Of a stretch of DNA of 64,000 nucleotides, positions 17,390 to 26,763 are shown in pieces. The notes beneath the pieces were generated by a model, which saw only the letters and a program-made list of their open reading frames with translations, ran no database searches and was not told the DNA's origin. Position numbers and translations under genes: made by a program. Source of the DNA: Bacterioplanoides pacificum (GTDB lineage Bacteria; Pseudomonadota; Gammaproteobacteria; Pseudomonadales; Oceanobacteraceae); the NCBI RefSeq assembly GCF_042648445.1, contig NZ_JBHRYB010000005.1, positions 248,001 to 312,000 of the forward strand, read 5' to 3'. The stretch's first letter is position 1. Each line of letters begins with the position of its first letter.

Positions 17390-17746
17390 ATGAATTTAAC
17401 CCGACAAGTGAAAGGCCTGGCCGCTGATGTTCTTGACCGGATGGTACCGGTAAAGCCGGTCAATCGTTCGCCGGAAGAGCTGAACCGCCTGGAGCGTGCG
17501 TCGCGTAAAATGCACCTGTACTTTTGCCGCAGTTGTTCATCGTCGATTGAAATCAAACGGTATTGTGAAAAACTCGGTTTGCGGGTGGTGGAAAAAGACG
17601 TTGATCGTGTTAACGCCTACCGTAATGAACTGGTTCATGGCGGTGGTGTGCCACGTGTTCCCTGTCTGCGGGTAGAAGACGGCGAGCAGGGGCGCTGGTT
17701 GTATTCCCGTGACACCATTCTCGCTTACCTCAAGCAGCGCTTCTGA
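17390..17746 (+). CDS. Glutaredoxin/GST N-terminal-like thioredoxin-fold protein
   Basis: 118 residues. After about 40 N-terminal residues comes a glutaredoxin-like domain: LYFCRSCSSSIEIKRYCEKL with a CxxC pair, then VNAYRNELVHGGGVPRVPCL containing the cis-Pro loop, and LYSRDTILAYLKQRF. Likely a cytoplasmic thiol-redox or glutathione-binding protein. The frame of the next gene begins 94 bases later. Confidence 0.78.
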   Translation: MNLTRQVKGLAADVLDRMVPVKPVNRSPEELNRLERASRKMHLYFCRSCSSSIEIKRYCEKLGLRVVEKDVDRVNAYRNELVHGGGVPRVPCLRVEDGEQGRWLYSRDTILAYLKQRF

Positions 17747-17840
17747 CGCTGGCATAAATCCCCTTATAATCCGGCCAATCGCCACCTCTATCGGAAGCTG
17801 TCTCGGGTACAATAGCCCGATCTTTCTGATGGTGATCTGT

Positions 17841-18830
17841 ATGCCTCTGATTCAATCCGGCTATCGCCCGCCGAGGGGCTTTGCCAATGGTTATCTGCAA
17901 AGTATTTATCCGACGCTGTTTCGTAAGCTGGAGCCGCCGGCGCTGCGAGAAGAGCGACTGGAAACCGATGATGGTGATTTCCTCGATCTCGACTGGGCTG
18001 AAATTGAAGGTCAGCCACGACAGACGCTGGTCATTGTCTCGCATGGCCTGGAAGGCCATTCCCGCAGGCCTTATGTGTTAGGCACACTGCGTCAGGCCAA
18101 CCGTCAGGGATACCACGCACTGGCCTGGAATTTCCGCAATTGCAGTCCCGAAGCAAACCGCTTACCGCGTATGTATCACAGTGGTGCGACGGAAGATTTA
18201 CATCGCGTGGTCGAACACGCGCTGGCTTGTGGCTATCAGGAAATTCATCTGGTGGGGTATTCCATGGGCGGCAATCTGAGCCTGGTGTATGCCGGCCGCC
18301 AGCGACCGTTGCCGCCACAGCTGGCGTCGGTGACGGCGTTTTCTGTGCCCTGTGATTTACACGGCAGTGCCAGGCAGCTGGCAAAGCGGCGTAATCGTAT
18401 TTTTATGTGGCGTTTTCTCAAAGATCTGCGGGTTAAAATTAACGAAAAAGCTCAGCGTTTCCCACACCTGGTGTCGGCAGAAGGGTATGACCAGATCCGG
18501 ACTTTTCAGCAGTTTGATGATCGCTATACCGCACCGTTACACGGCTTCCGTGATGCGCTGGATTATTGGCAGCAGTCCAGTGCGTTACGTTACCTGCAGG
18601 ATATCCGTATTCCGGCGTTACTGGTGAATGCCCGCAATGATCCGTTTTTATCAGCCGATTGTTTTCCTGAGCAGCTGGCGCAGCAGCATGAATATCTGCA
18701 TCTGGAAATTCCCGCCAGTGGTGGGCATGTCGGTTTTATAGAGCGCAGCCGTGATCAGACCTACTGGATGGAAAAGCGGGCCATGCAGTTTATTCGTGAG
18801 GTACGCCGCGCAAGCAACCAACGACAGTGA
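17841..18830 (+). CDS. yheT: YheT-like alpha/beta hydrolase
   Basis: 329 residues from the ATG at 17841 (MPLIQSGYRPPRGFANGYLQ). The family signature at the start (IESxYRPPxxLxNxHLQTI-like) is followed by TLVIVSHGLEGHSRRPYV, the nucleophile elbow GYSMGGN, Asp in LVNARNDPFLS and His in SGGHVGFIE. Members are predicted esterases/acyltransferases in the cytoplasm. The open frame extends upstream to 17709 but that part is not family-like. Confidence 0.9.
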   Translation: MPLIQSGYRPPRGFANGYLQSIYPTLFRKLEPPALREERLETDDGDFLDLDWAEIEGQPRQTLVIVSHGLEGHSRRPYVLGTLRQANRQGYHALAWNFRNCSPEANRLPRMYHSGATEDLHRVVEHALACGYQEIHLVGYSMGGNLSLVYAGRQRPLPPQLASVTAFSVPCDLHGSARQLAKRRNRIFMWRFLKDLRVKINEKAQRFPHLVSAEGYDQIRTFQQFDDRYTAPLHGFRDALDYWQQSSALRYLQDIRIPALLVNARNDPFLSADCFPEQLAQQHEYLHLEIPASGGHVGFIERSRDQTYWMEKRAMQFIREVRRASNQRQ

Positions 18831-18965
18831 GATACGCTCTGGTAGGCAGTCCTCTGGCGTGGTGAAGGGTGTATCGCGTCAGAAAACTGCCTTCGTGTAG
18901 GTCTTTGTTAATGCAGGCTCGCGCCGTGCTGAGCATTCGCTATTATTCAGATGATCCCCATCTGA

Positions 18966-21086
18966 ATGGTCGTTATGTTAACTCTGCTGTTATCGATATT
19001 GCTGCTGTTGCCGGTCTGTGTTCAGGCCAGCCTGCCGCCGCCTGAGCAGAGGTTAACCATTACCCTGGCAGATGACCGTCAGTTAGTGGTAACTACCGGC
19101 GGTGATCGGGATAACCTCTGGGTTCGTACACTGGACGGCCGTTATCTGGTGCAACAACAGGGGTACTGGATGCTGGCCCGCAGGCAGGCCAGCGGCAGGG
19201 TCGAATCGACCGGCGTGCCTCTGGTGGAGGGAGTGCAATTACCTGCACCGACTTCTGCCGCTTCAGCGCTGGTTACATCACCAGCATCGCTGACCGCTAA
19301 CAGCATCCCGGAGCCCGAGCGGCAGCCTTATCGTTTCACGGCCGGCCAGTACCAGCGCCAGCCGCTGCTGGTGGTCCGGGTTGCCTTTGCCAATCAGGGT
19401 TTTGTATACAGTGATGCGGAAGTCGCCCGGCGCTTTTTTGGCAGCGATAACAGTGTGAGCCACTTCTTTGCAGAAAACTCCTACCACAACTTTGACATTG
19501 TGCCGGTGAATGAATTCAGTGGCCGTGCTCATGATGGCGTGGTGTCAGTACGCCTCGATAGCAATCACCCGGATTTTGGCACCGGCTACGGGGTGCAAAG
19601 CCAGAATCTGGCCCGCGCCGCTTTGCAGCAATTGCCCGCCTCGCTGACGCTGGAAAATTACGATCGGAATCAGGATCGCTGGCTGGATCCGAATGAGCTG
19701 GCGATTGTGTTTCTGGTCGCCGGTTATGAGCAGGCCTATACCGGTGCAGGCACGCCGGTGCCGCGCTTATGGGCGCATAAATCGAGTTTGTACCAGGGCG
19801 TTGCGGGCAGTATGCGAATTGGCGAATATGCCATGTTTGGCGAACGTCATCAGGATCACCTGGCTACCATGGGCCTTATCTGCCATGAATTAGGCCATTT
19901 GTTGTTTGATCTTCCCGATCTGTACGACCGCTACGGTAAAAGTATGGGAGTAGGGCGCTGGGGATTAATGGGGCTGGGCGGCTGGAATGCAGCTGCTGGA
20001 CCAGCCGGTAGTCGGCCGGCACATATGATGGGCTGGAGTAAGCAGGAGGTGGGTTTCCTGGCTCCGGGTCATGCCGGTGACGGGCAAACATCGGTGCACT
20101 TGCGGGCATTGTCGGATGGCGCGGATCTGCTGGAAATACCGCTGGATGGTTATCGTCATGGCGCCCGTTTGTTACTGGAGCATCGTCGTCTGAGTTCCTA
20201 CGACGCCGGCCTGCCGGGAGCAGGAATTCTGCTGACCCGTATCAATGACCGGGTTGGGTACGGGCCTTTGGGAGGGCAGAATGACGACGTTACTAACCCG
20301 TTAGTGGATGTGGCAGAGGCGAACGGCAATAACGATCTGGATGTGAATCGTAACCGTGGCGATGCCGGCGATGTGTTCAGCCTGAGCCAGAATGCACTGC
20401 AGTTCTCTGAGATCACTCCCAGTCCGCTGGCGCAGACCAGTGCCGTCACCTTGTTGCAGCTGCAGGCCGGAGTGGTGGCTGATATCGACGTGCGTATCCG
20501 TAACCCGGTATATGGTGACAATATTGGCCTGGCCGAAGTCGGACCGAATGCAGTGCGCGGTAATCCTGGTGATTCCAGCAGCGTGCTGATACGGATGCCT
20601 TTGTATGACAAGGTGGTCTGGCTTGACGGTCTTGACTGGTTCTCTCCGGGTCAGGCACAGCTGTCACTGACTTTGTACAGCGATGACCCCCGGCGTGGCG
20701 GTCAGCCGTTGCAACCAGCCGGGCAGTTTTCGCTTCAGCCCGGCTGGAACCGCCTGATGTTGCCGCAGCGCCAGGCGGCGGAGCAACGTTCGTTTGTTTA
20801 TCTGCAGCTGGATGTTCTGAGTCTTGATAGTCGTGGGCCGCTGGCTGTTGATTTGCAGGGGCAGGCCAGCGGCAATACCTGGTGGCGCCAGGATGCAACG
20901 GACTATCAGCCAGCAGCTTTTGATGTGGCTGCCCGGCTGCTGGTCATGAACCGCGATGTCGCCGCGGTGCCCGGGGTGGATGCGGCTCCGGCAGCGGATG
21001 TGGCACCGTCATCCTCCGGCGCCGGTGGACTGAGCTGGCTGTTATTGCCTTTGTTGTGGTTGGCTGTGCGCTATCGCTGGTTATAA
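18966..21086 (+). CDS. Secreted M6-type metalloprotease with GlyGly-CTERM tail
   Basis: 706 residues. Signal peptide at 1-21 (LLLSILLLLPVCVQA). The M6/immune-inhibitor-A-like catalytic domain carries the zinc site HELGHLLFDLPDLYD (HExxH at 307-311). A C-terminal beta-rich region follows, and the last about 25 residues are GAGGLSWLLLPLLWLAVRYRW: a Gly-rich turn, a hydrophobic helix and a basic end, matching the GlyGly-CTERM sorting signal of gammaproteobacteria. Such proteins are cut by rhombosortase, then anchored or released after type II secretion. The very next gene, 24 bases on, encodes a rhombosortase. Substrate unknown; zinc protease activity is strongly indicated. Confidence 0.92.
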   Translation: MVVMLTLLLSILLLLPVCVQASLPPPEQRLTITLADDRQLVVTTGGDRDNLWVRTLDGRYLVQQQGYWMLARRQASGRVESTGVPLVEGVQLPAPTSAASALVTSPASLTANSIPEPERQPYRFTAGQYQRQPLLVVRVAFANQGFVYSDAEVARRFFGSDNSVSHFFAENSYHNFDIVPVNEFSGRAHDGVVSVRLDSNHPDFGTGYGVQSQNLARAALQQLPASLTLENYDRNQDRWLDPNELAIVFLVAGYEQAYTGAGTPVPRLWAHKSSLYQGVAGSMRIGEYAMFGERHQDHLATMGLICHELGHLLFDLPDLYDRYGKSMGVGRWGLMGLGGWNAAAGPAGSRPAHMMGWSKQEVGFLAPGHAGDGQTSVHLRALSDGADLLEIPLDGYRHGARLLLEHRRLSSYDAGLPGAGILLTRINDRVGYGPLGGQNDDVTNPLVDVAEANGNNDLDVNRNRGDAGDVFSLSQNALQFSEITPSPLAQTSAVTLLQLQAGVVADIDVRIRNPVYGDNIGLAEVGPNAVRGNPGDSSSVLIRMPLYDKVVWLDGLDWFSPGQAQLSLTLYSDDPRRGGQPLQPAGQFSLQPGWNRLMLPQRQAAEQRSFVYLQLDVLSLDSRGPLAVDLQGQASGNTWWRQDATDYQPAAFDVAARLLVMNRDVAAVPGVDAAPAADVAPSSSGAGGLSWLLLPLLWLAVRYRWL

Positions 21087-21110
21087 TAACCGCTTTCCGT
21101 TATTCCACTG

Positions 21111-21749
21111 GTGGCCTTTGTGTCTGTGTTATCCGTATTCTGGCGGCGTTACGCTTTGTATTGTGTTGTTATGGCACTGATGGCAGCGTTAGGGCTATTA
21201 CAACCCTGGTCGTCAGACTGGCTGGCGTTTGACCGGGCACTGATCGGTAGTGGACATCAGTGGTGGCGATTGTTCAGCGCCAACTGGGTACATCTGTCGG
21301 ATAATCACCTGCTGGGTAATTTGTTGGGTATGACGCTGTTTGCCTATGTTGCCGGGCGCGATCTGAATAATCGTCTGGGGGTCATGCTGCTGTTGTGGGG
21401 GATGTTGTGGGTGGGTTGCGGTTTGTACCTGTTCGCTGACCGGTTGCAGCATTACGTCGGAATGTCCGGCGCGTTGCACGGATTTCTGCTGGTTGCCCCG
21501 TTTGTATCACGCTATTACAGCCGACGCATGGCCTGGCTGTTTCTGCTGGTCATTTGTTGTAAAACGGCATGGGAGCAAACTGCCTGGTACGATGATATGG
21601 CGCTGGTCGGATACATTGGTGGCCGGGTGGCTACCCAGTCTCATCTGATGGGGACGTTATCGGGGATCAGCTTTCTGGCAATGCTGCGTTGGCTGGCACC
21701 GCACTATTTGCGCGCCGTTGCGCAGCACACACCGCGGTCAGAATCTTGA
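21111..21749 (+). CDS. rrtA: Rhombosortase (GlyGly-CTERM processing rhomboid protease)
   Basis: 212 residues, GTG start. Six-helix inner-membrane rhomboid of the rhombosortase group: QWWRLFSANWVHLSDNHLLG (oxyanion/HxxxN-like region), catalytic Ser in GMSGALHG (Ser119) and catalytic His in SHLMGTLSG (His178). Rhombosortases are single-family rhomboids that cleave GlyGly-CTERM tails, e.g. RssP in Vibrio cholerae. Being directly downstream of a GlyGly-CTERM metalloprotease, the two are a likely dedicated pair. Both active residues are present, so it should be functional. Confidence 0.9.
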   Translation: MAFVSVLSVFWRRYALYCVVMALMAALGLLQPWSSDWLAFDRALIGSGHQWWRLFSANWVHLSDNHLLGNLLGMTLFAYVAGRDLNNRLGVMLLLWGMLWVGCGLYLFADRLQHYVGMSGALHGFLLVAPFVSRYYSRRMAWLFLLVICCKTAWEQTAWYDDMALVGYIGGRVATQSHLMGTLSGISFLAMLRWLAPHYLRAVAQHTPRSES

Positions 21750-21782
21750 CCGCTTCTTGCTGCTCAGTCGTTAGCTGCTTAA

Positions 21783-22829
21783 TCAGCCGTTAGCGACGGC
21801 AACCAGTGGTGTGGTTTTCTGACTCTGACGGTATTGTGCCGGGCTCTGGTTGATTTCTTTGATAAAAATGCGGTCCAGTGTGCGGCGGCCGGATAAACCG
21901 ATCTGCAGGGCTATTTGCTCAATGCTGTCATCGGTCGTTACCAGTAAGCGTTTGGAAATCTCAATGCGCACGTCAGTGACGATTTGCTTCAGGGAGGTAT
22001 TTTCTTTATGCAGGTGGCGGTTCAGAGTGCGTGCGCTGATATGGAAATAATCTGCCACTTCCTGCTGATTAGCATTCAGGCGAACTTTATTCTGAGTCAG
22101 TGCTTTACGGATGCGTTCAGCCAGTGAGCCAGAGCGTGCCAGCTTACGGTATTGTTCTTCGACCTCACGTTTCATCATTTTCAGGATGTGAGGATTGGTG
22201 CTGTGCAGCCCTTCGTCTAGCCAGCGGCTGTGGAACTGGATACAACACTCTTCGCTGTTAAACTCAATATCCGTTTTCCAGGCGCGTTCATACTGATGGC
22301 TGTATTGGGTCGCCGGGAAGGGCAGGCTGATCTGGCTGATCTGCAGTTCACTGCCACACAGCTGGCGCAACCAGTTCAGCAGGGTGCTGATAATTACTTC
22401 ATTACGGCGGCGTTCTGCAGCGACGATAAAGTTATCGGCCACCGGCAGTTTAACCTTGATGACATTATCACGTGTGCGGGTGACCTGAATTTCCAGCTGA
22501 TCGCTGAGTAGCGGTGAAAACTTTTCCAGGTAATACAGCGCTTCACGCAAGGTGTTGCAGCACAAAAACAGGTGCTGTAACTGACAGCTGCTGTGAGCAT
22601 TAAATTTGTGGGATGGCTGCACGCACAATGCTTCGTCATTGGTGGCGCGAATTAACTGGCTGATCAGCTGGTCAGCATCACCGCTGCTGACCCGGCTGTC
22701 GGGGTCTTTTAACTGTTTCAGGATGCGCTGGATGGCTTCATCCTGGTCGCCTAATTCGTTGAAAAAGGTTGATCCGGCTGCTTCCAGTAGTGGGCGAATT
22801 AACGCAGTTGATAGGTAACCTTGTTCCAT
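21783..22829 (-). CDS. AraC-family transcriptional regulator
   Basis: 348 residues from the ATG at 22829; an ATG eight codons earlier is possible. The N-terminal region is OruR-type and the C-terminal double helix-turn-helix includes QEVADYFHISARTLNRHLHK and EQIALQIGLSGRRTLDRIF. The second helix lacks the usual FYRAFKRW ending (RRTLDRIFIKEI), a mildly divergent form. Regulates unknown genes; the 387-base gap upstream separates it from the outer-membrane barrel gene. Converges with rhombosortase. Confidence 0.87.
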   Translation of the reverse strand: MEQGYLSTALIRPLLEAAGSTFFNELGDQDEAIQRILKQLKDPDSRVSSGDADQLISQLIRATNDEALCVQPSHKFNAHSSCQLQHLFLCCNTLREALYYLEKFSPLLSDQLEIQVTRTRDNVIKVKLPVADNFIVAAERRRNEVIISTLLNWLRQLCGSELQISQISLPFPATQYSHQYERAWKTDIEFNSEECCIQFHSRWLDEGLHSTNPHILKMMKREVEEQYRKLARSGSLAERIRKALTQNKVRLNANQQEVADYFHISARTLNRHLHKENTSLKQIVTDVRIEISKRLLVTTDDSIEQIALQIGLSGRRTLDRIFIKEINQSPAQYRQSQKTTPLVAVANG

Positions 22830-23216
22830 TGTGTGTGCGCCTGCTCGATTCATTCTTATTTTTAGACTTTAAACTCCAGCAATCTGTATGCCAGTGATTA
22901 AAGAGTAAATATAACGGATTTAATCGTAACCCTATGTGACCATTTTTGTCGGTTGTTACGCTGTGTAACGTGTTGGTGCTACCCAAATGCCCCGGCATCA
23001 ACCAGGCTGCGGCAGCCGCCATAAAACGTGGGTTCAGAATATCCTTTGTTTGCTTGTGGGTTGTCAAGTATCAGAGATAAACGGTCGTTTATTGAAGATG
23101 AGGGTTGATATTACTGCTCTTTTATTTTTGTCATTTGTGAGCATAAAAAGCAATTTTTGCTTTTTATGCTGGACTTTCACGACAGGAACCCAATGTTGTG
23201 GGTGACAATTTTTGTC
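22830..23216. other. Non-coding gap upstream of AraC gene
   Basis: 387 bases between the AraC start and the end of the barrel gene. A strong hairpin at 23141-23169 is described separately. The rest is AT-rich near the AraC start, where its promoter must lie. I see no convincing gene in it. Confidence 0.6.
23141..23169. terminator. 13-base perfect hairpin downstream of barrel gene
   Basis: GCATAAAAAGCAA at 23141-23153 and its complement at 23157-23169 with a 3-base loop. It lies about 50 bases after the barrel gene's stop (minus strand). No U tract follows it on either strand, so it may be a terminator or a protein-binding palindrome. Confidence 0.45.
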
Positions 23217-23921
23217 TTAAAACTCGAGCTGTGCCCCCAGTGTCAGCAGCTGGAAACGCACCCGGCTGAAGTGCTGGCTATCCAGTGCGGTGGTTTCCAG
23301 TTCGGCTCTCAGGGCCAGATCCTGAAGCGGCTGCCAGAGGAATCCGCCACCAGAAATCTGGTCAACGGCGGAGGTTTTGCGACTGTTAACTTTACGTCTT
23401 GTTACCGTTTTATCGTCGTTGGCGATGATCTCAATGGTGTCGTATTCCGCTTCCCAGATATTGGCGCCGGTTTTGACGAAGAAATCCAGATCCTGAGTCA
23501 GCTCGAATTTATAGCGGAAGGTGATCAGAAAACCGCGCGGATGAGCCTCAGATATCCCGGTAAAGGTGGCTTTGGAACCGGAATTCTGTGTGGCATTCTG
23601 GCGCGCCACTGAGCCATGGTCAGCATTGCGGAACGACGGCGGGATGTCGTCACTGACATCGGTGAAGGTGGCAACCGGGTCTTCGTAACCCACACGGCCC
23701 ATGTCCAGCAGGCCAAATTCCAGTGCAAACTGATCGAGAATATTCGGACCAAACTGAATTTTGTAGGCGGTATTGAAGTTATCCATGTCCTGGGAATCGG
23801 TGATGCCGCTTTGCAGGCTGACAAAACCGCCTTCGGCCAGAGCGGGTAGCGGGCAGAGTAACGCTGCTGACGGCAGCAGCAGAGCGGCACCTTTCAGCAG
23901 AGGAGAACGTGTAACAGTCAT
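23217..23921 (-). CDS. Outer-membrane beta-barrel protein
   Basis: 234 residues. Signal peptide 1-29 (LLLPSAALLCPLPALAEGG). The rest shows alternating amphipathic strands (YKIQFG, DQFALEFGLLDMG, GFLITFRYKFELT, LDFFVKTGANIWEAEY) and ends in Phe (GAQLEF), as expected for a barrel recognised by the BAM complex. Similar to small 8-strand OmpA/OmpW-like barrels, but I do not recognise a named family. No operon partner; divergent gap of 191 bases to the MaoC gene. Confidence 0.78.
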   Translation of the reverse strand: MTVTRSPLLKGAALLLPSAALLCPLPALAEGGFVSLQSGITDSQDMDNFNTAYKIQFGPNILDQFALEFGLLDMGRVGYEDPVATFTDVSDDIPPSFRNADHGSVARQNATQNSGSKATFTGISEAHPRGFLITFRYKFELTQDLDFFVKTGANIWEAEYDTIEIIANDDKTVTRRKVNSRKTSAVDQISGGGFLWQPLQDLALRAELETTALDSQHFSRVRFQLLTLGAQLEF

Positions 23922-24112
23922 ATCGGGTGAGTCCGTTTATTGTTGTTTTGATCAGGTGCTGAATATAACGATTTATGACACCAATAACATCCCGCAGCGG
24001 TTGCAAATTAACCGCAAAGCCCGGATTCCTGATTGCGGGTCATTTTTTGTGTGACGCAGCTCAAGCCATGAGGCGTTGAACGGCTGCTGAGCAGGCGACG
24101 GAATAATAACCC

Positions 24113-24985
24113 TTACAGGCGCTGGATTTCGCCTTTCATGTGCACTTTCTGGCCCTTGGTGTCGCGCAGATCAAAAGCCATGGTCTGCTCACCCCGGTTG
24201 TAGTTCAGTTCCACCGTCGTGGGTAAGAATACCGGTAGTTTGAATTCCGTGGTGATGCGGCAGGCATCGCTGCCCAGCTTTTTTTGTAACGCCGCGGCGG
24301 TGCGGGCTTTGCTCCACATGCCATGAGCAATATGGCTTTTAAAGCCGAACAGTTTAGCGGACGCGGCAAACAGGTGAATCGGGTTGGAATCACCAGACAC
24401 CCGGGCATAACGCCGTCCGAGATTACTCGCCAATAACCAGCGTTCTGCCATTTCAAATTGTGGTAACGCCGGACGTAGCTGATTACTGGCCACCTTTTTA
24501 GCACCGCCGCCGATGCGTGCCAGGTTGGTGCTGACCGATTCCCACACCCGCTCGCCGGCAATGTCGATTTCCGTTTTGATATCAAATTCCAGACCTTTGT
24601 CAGTGCGCTCGCTGTTGCTGATAAAACAGCGGATATCCAGTTTTTCCTGACAATCAATCGCACGGTACTGGCTGATACTGTTGCGGATGTGCACCAGCCC
24701 CATCAGTGCCAGTGGAAAGGATTTATGTAACATCAGTTCCATGTGTAGCGGGAAGGCCAGGATGTGCGGGTAAGTCAGCGGCAGCTGAGCAGCGGCACTA
24801 TCAAAACCACAGACATCGGCGTAAGCGATAACTTTATTGCGATCGGCGCGCACACCGGTTTGCATAGCTTCCAGTGACGGCAGTTGTGGTTCTTTCTGGC
24901 CCGAACCTTTGGCGAACAGAGCGCGGGCATACTGGCTCAGTGTGCCTGGTGTTTGGTTGAAATTTAGACGTGTCGCCTGAGTCAT
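24113..24985 (-). CDS. MaoC-like dehydratase/hydratase (hotdog)
   Basis: 290 residues from the ATG at 24985 with AAGGG upstream (MTQATRLNFNQTPGTLSQYA). A C-terminal MaoC hotdog has the hydratase signature in YARVSGDSNPIHLFAASAKL, followed by KSHIAHGMWSKARTAAAL. The N-terminal half is a second, degenerate hotdog, as in R-specific enoyl-CoA hydratases. Acts on acyl-CoA intermediates. It is divergent from an AraC gene, with about 175 bases between starts, a usual arrangement for a regulator and its target. Confidence 0.85.
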   Translation of the reverse strand: MTQATRLNFNQTPGTLSQYARALFAKGSGQKEPQLPSLEAMQTGVRADRNKVIAYADVCGFDSAAAQLPLTYPHILAFPLHMELMLHKSFPLALMGLVHIRNSISQYRAIDCQEKLDIRCFISNSERTDKGLEFDIKTEIDIAGERVWESVSTNLARIGGGAKKVASNQLRPALPQFEMAERWLLASNLGRRYARVSGDSNPIHLFAASAKLFGFKSHIAHGMWSKARTAAALQKKLGSDACRITTEFKLPVFLPTTVELNYNRGEQTMAFDLRDTKGQKVHMKGEIQRL

Positions 24986-25160
24986 GTGTCTAACCCTTGA
25001 GCTGTGAGAATGAAGAAACAACCCGTAAGTTTAGGTTCGCCCCGGCACAGGCCCATTGGCATTGGCCGGTGGGATGACTGTCAGATTGGCCAATAAGGAC
25101 TTGCAGCTGGCGCTTTATCTGGCAAAATCCACAAACACTCACGAGGAAATTCAAGCACTT

Positions 25161-26189
25161 ATGTCCGGTGGAATGGCGGAACTTCGCGACTCAGGCATTA
25201 TGATTCAGCTGGCTTATCAGGCAATGTTAAGCATGGAGCTGGACGTCGGCGAGGTGTGTCAGCGGTTGGGGATTACACCGCAGTTGCTGGAGGACCGGCA
25301 TGTGCGTACCCCACATGATGCTCAGGTCATTTTCTGGAACGTGATGGAAGAGGTCAGTGGTGACTCTGATATCGGTCTGCACCTGGGCGAACATATGCCG
25401 GTATACAAGGGCCAGGTTTTACAATACCTGTTCCTGTCCAGCCCAACCTTCGGAGAAGGGCTTAAACGGGTGTTGAATTACCAGCGACTGCTGAGTGATG
25501 CATCTCAGGCGAGCATTGGTATTGAAGGAAATGAGGCTTATATTCTGGTCGACAGCGCCAGCGACAAGGTGGCTACGGTAAAACATCTGTCGGAGTGTAT
25601 GTGCCTGGGGCTGATCCGTTTTTTCCAATATGTCACCGACGACGCTTTTAAGCCGTCCCGTATTCACTTTCCTCATGCGGCGCCGGCGGATGATGCTGAG
25701 CACCAGCGTATATATCAGTGCCCGGTAACTTTTGCTCAGACCGATGTGCGGATTTATTTTGATACCGCTTTACTCGCGCTGCCGTCTTCCCATGCGGAGC
25801 CAGAGTTGTTGCAGTTGCACGAAAAGCTGGCCAGTGAACATGTTGCCAAACTGGAACGGCAGGATGTGGTGTCCCGGGTTTACAAGGTATTTGGCGAGGT
25901 GCTGGAAACCGGGCAGGTGAATCTGGATGACGTTGCTGCCCGGCTGGATATTAAACCACGCACTTTACGCACCCGTCTGACCGAAGCCGGTACCAATTTT
26001 AATCAGCTGCTGGCTGACTATCGTTGCAACCTGGCGAAACGGCTGTTGTCGGGTACCGATGAAAGCATTGATGAAATTGTTTATCTGACCGGCTTTTCTG
26101 AACCAAGCACCTTTTACCGGGCCTTCAAGCGCTGGACTCAGCAGACGCCGGTTGAATATCGGAATCAACGGAAACAAACCACTTTCTGA
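25161..26189 (+). CDS. AraC-family transcriptional regulator (OruR-like)
   Basis: 342 residues from the ATG at 25161, which follows GAGGAAA by about 12 bases; the frame stays open to 25056, adding 35 residues not typical of the family. Ligand-like N-terminal domain (AYQAMLSMELDVGEVCQRLG) and AraC double helix-turn-helix (DDVAARLDIKPRTLRTRLTE; EIVYLTGFSEPSTFYRAFKR). Divergent from the MaoC dehydratase, its probable target. Effector unknown, plausibly an acyl chain or acyl-CoA. Confidence 0.88.
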   Translation: MSGGMAELRDSGIMIQLAYQAMLSMELDVGEVCQRLGITPQLLEDRHVRTPHDAQVIFWNVMEEVSGDSDIGLHLGEHMPVYKGQVLQYLFLSSPTFGEGLKRVLNYQRLLSDASQASIGIEGNEAYILVDSASDKVATVKHLSECMCLGLIRFFQYVTDDAFKPSRIHFPHAAPADDAEHQRIYQCPVTFAQTDVRIYFDTALLALPSSHAEPELLQLHEKLASEHVAKLERQDVVSRVYKVFGEVLETGQVNLDDVAARLDIKPRTLRTRLTEAGTNFNQLLADYRCNLAKRLLSGTDESIDEIVYLTGFSEPSTFYRAFKRWTQQTPVEYRNQRKQTTF

Positions 26190-26336
26190 GTGTTAAAGCG
26201 GTTGTTCGCCGGGAGAAGCAGCGATTCAGATGGTGTAACTGTTTCTTTTTACTCACAGAACTGTTTAATTTTTGATCTTTATTTTCACCGTGTGAAGCGG
26301 CATCTTGGTATCTCGTTCTGAGTACCGAGGTGTTTT

Positions 26337-26621
26337 ATGTCTGCTGAAAAACTGTCCCTGATTCAACCACTGATTGACCACTTGCTGGCACGTGGTGATA
26401 TCCATGAATGGCGTACATCGCTGGCAGATCACGGTGTGTTGTCGCTGGAAGAAACCATGGCGCTGGATGAGATGGCGTGTCGTGCGGCATTTAAAGTGAT
26501 GAAAACCACCCAGCTGATGTATGCAACCACCCGCGAGTTGCTGGATGAGCTGGAGAAACAACATGTGACCTGGTCGGTGAATTTGCAGGATGATTTTCAG
26601 CAAGGCGCCATTTGTTACTGA
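26337..26621 (+). CDS. Small conserved-looking protein of unknown function
   Basis: 94 residues, GAGGTG before the ATG. Soluble and largely helical, with acidic stretches and the cysteines CR and CY (AICY end). No domain recognised. A clear terminator follows 25 bases after the stop. Sits alone between an AraC gene and DUF5610. Confidence 0.6.
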   Translation: MSAEKLSLIQPLIDHLLARGDIHEWRTSLADHGVLSLEETMALDEMACRAAFKVMKTTQLMYATTRELLDELEKQHVTWSVNLQDDFQQGAICY

Positions 26622-26645
26622 AGCCGTGAGTTCCTGTTCTGAGCA

Positions 26646-26680
26646 GCCTCTGGACCTTTTCGGGTGCAGAGGCTTTTTTG
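26646..26680 (+). terminator. Rho-independent terminator
   Basis: Stem GCCTCTG (26646-26652) with CAGAGGC (26667-26673), loop 14 bases, followed by TTTTTTG (26674-26680). Confidence 0.82.
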
Positions 26681-26763
26681 TTGGCAAAAAGGGCGTTTTC
26701 GGGCTAAAGACGCAACATCGCTGGCCGATAACCTGATTCAGGCACTGACGATCGGAGGCGGTT

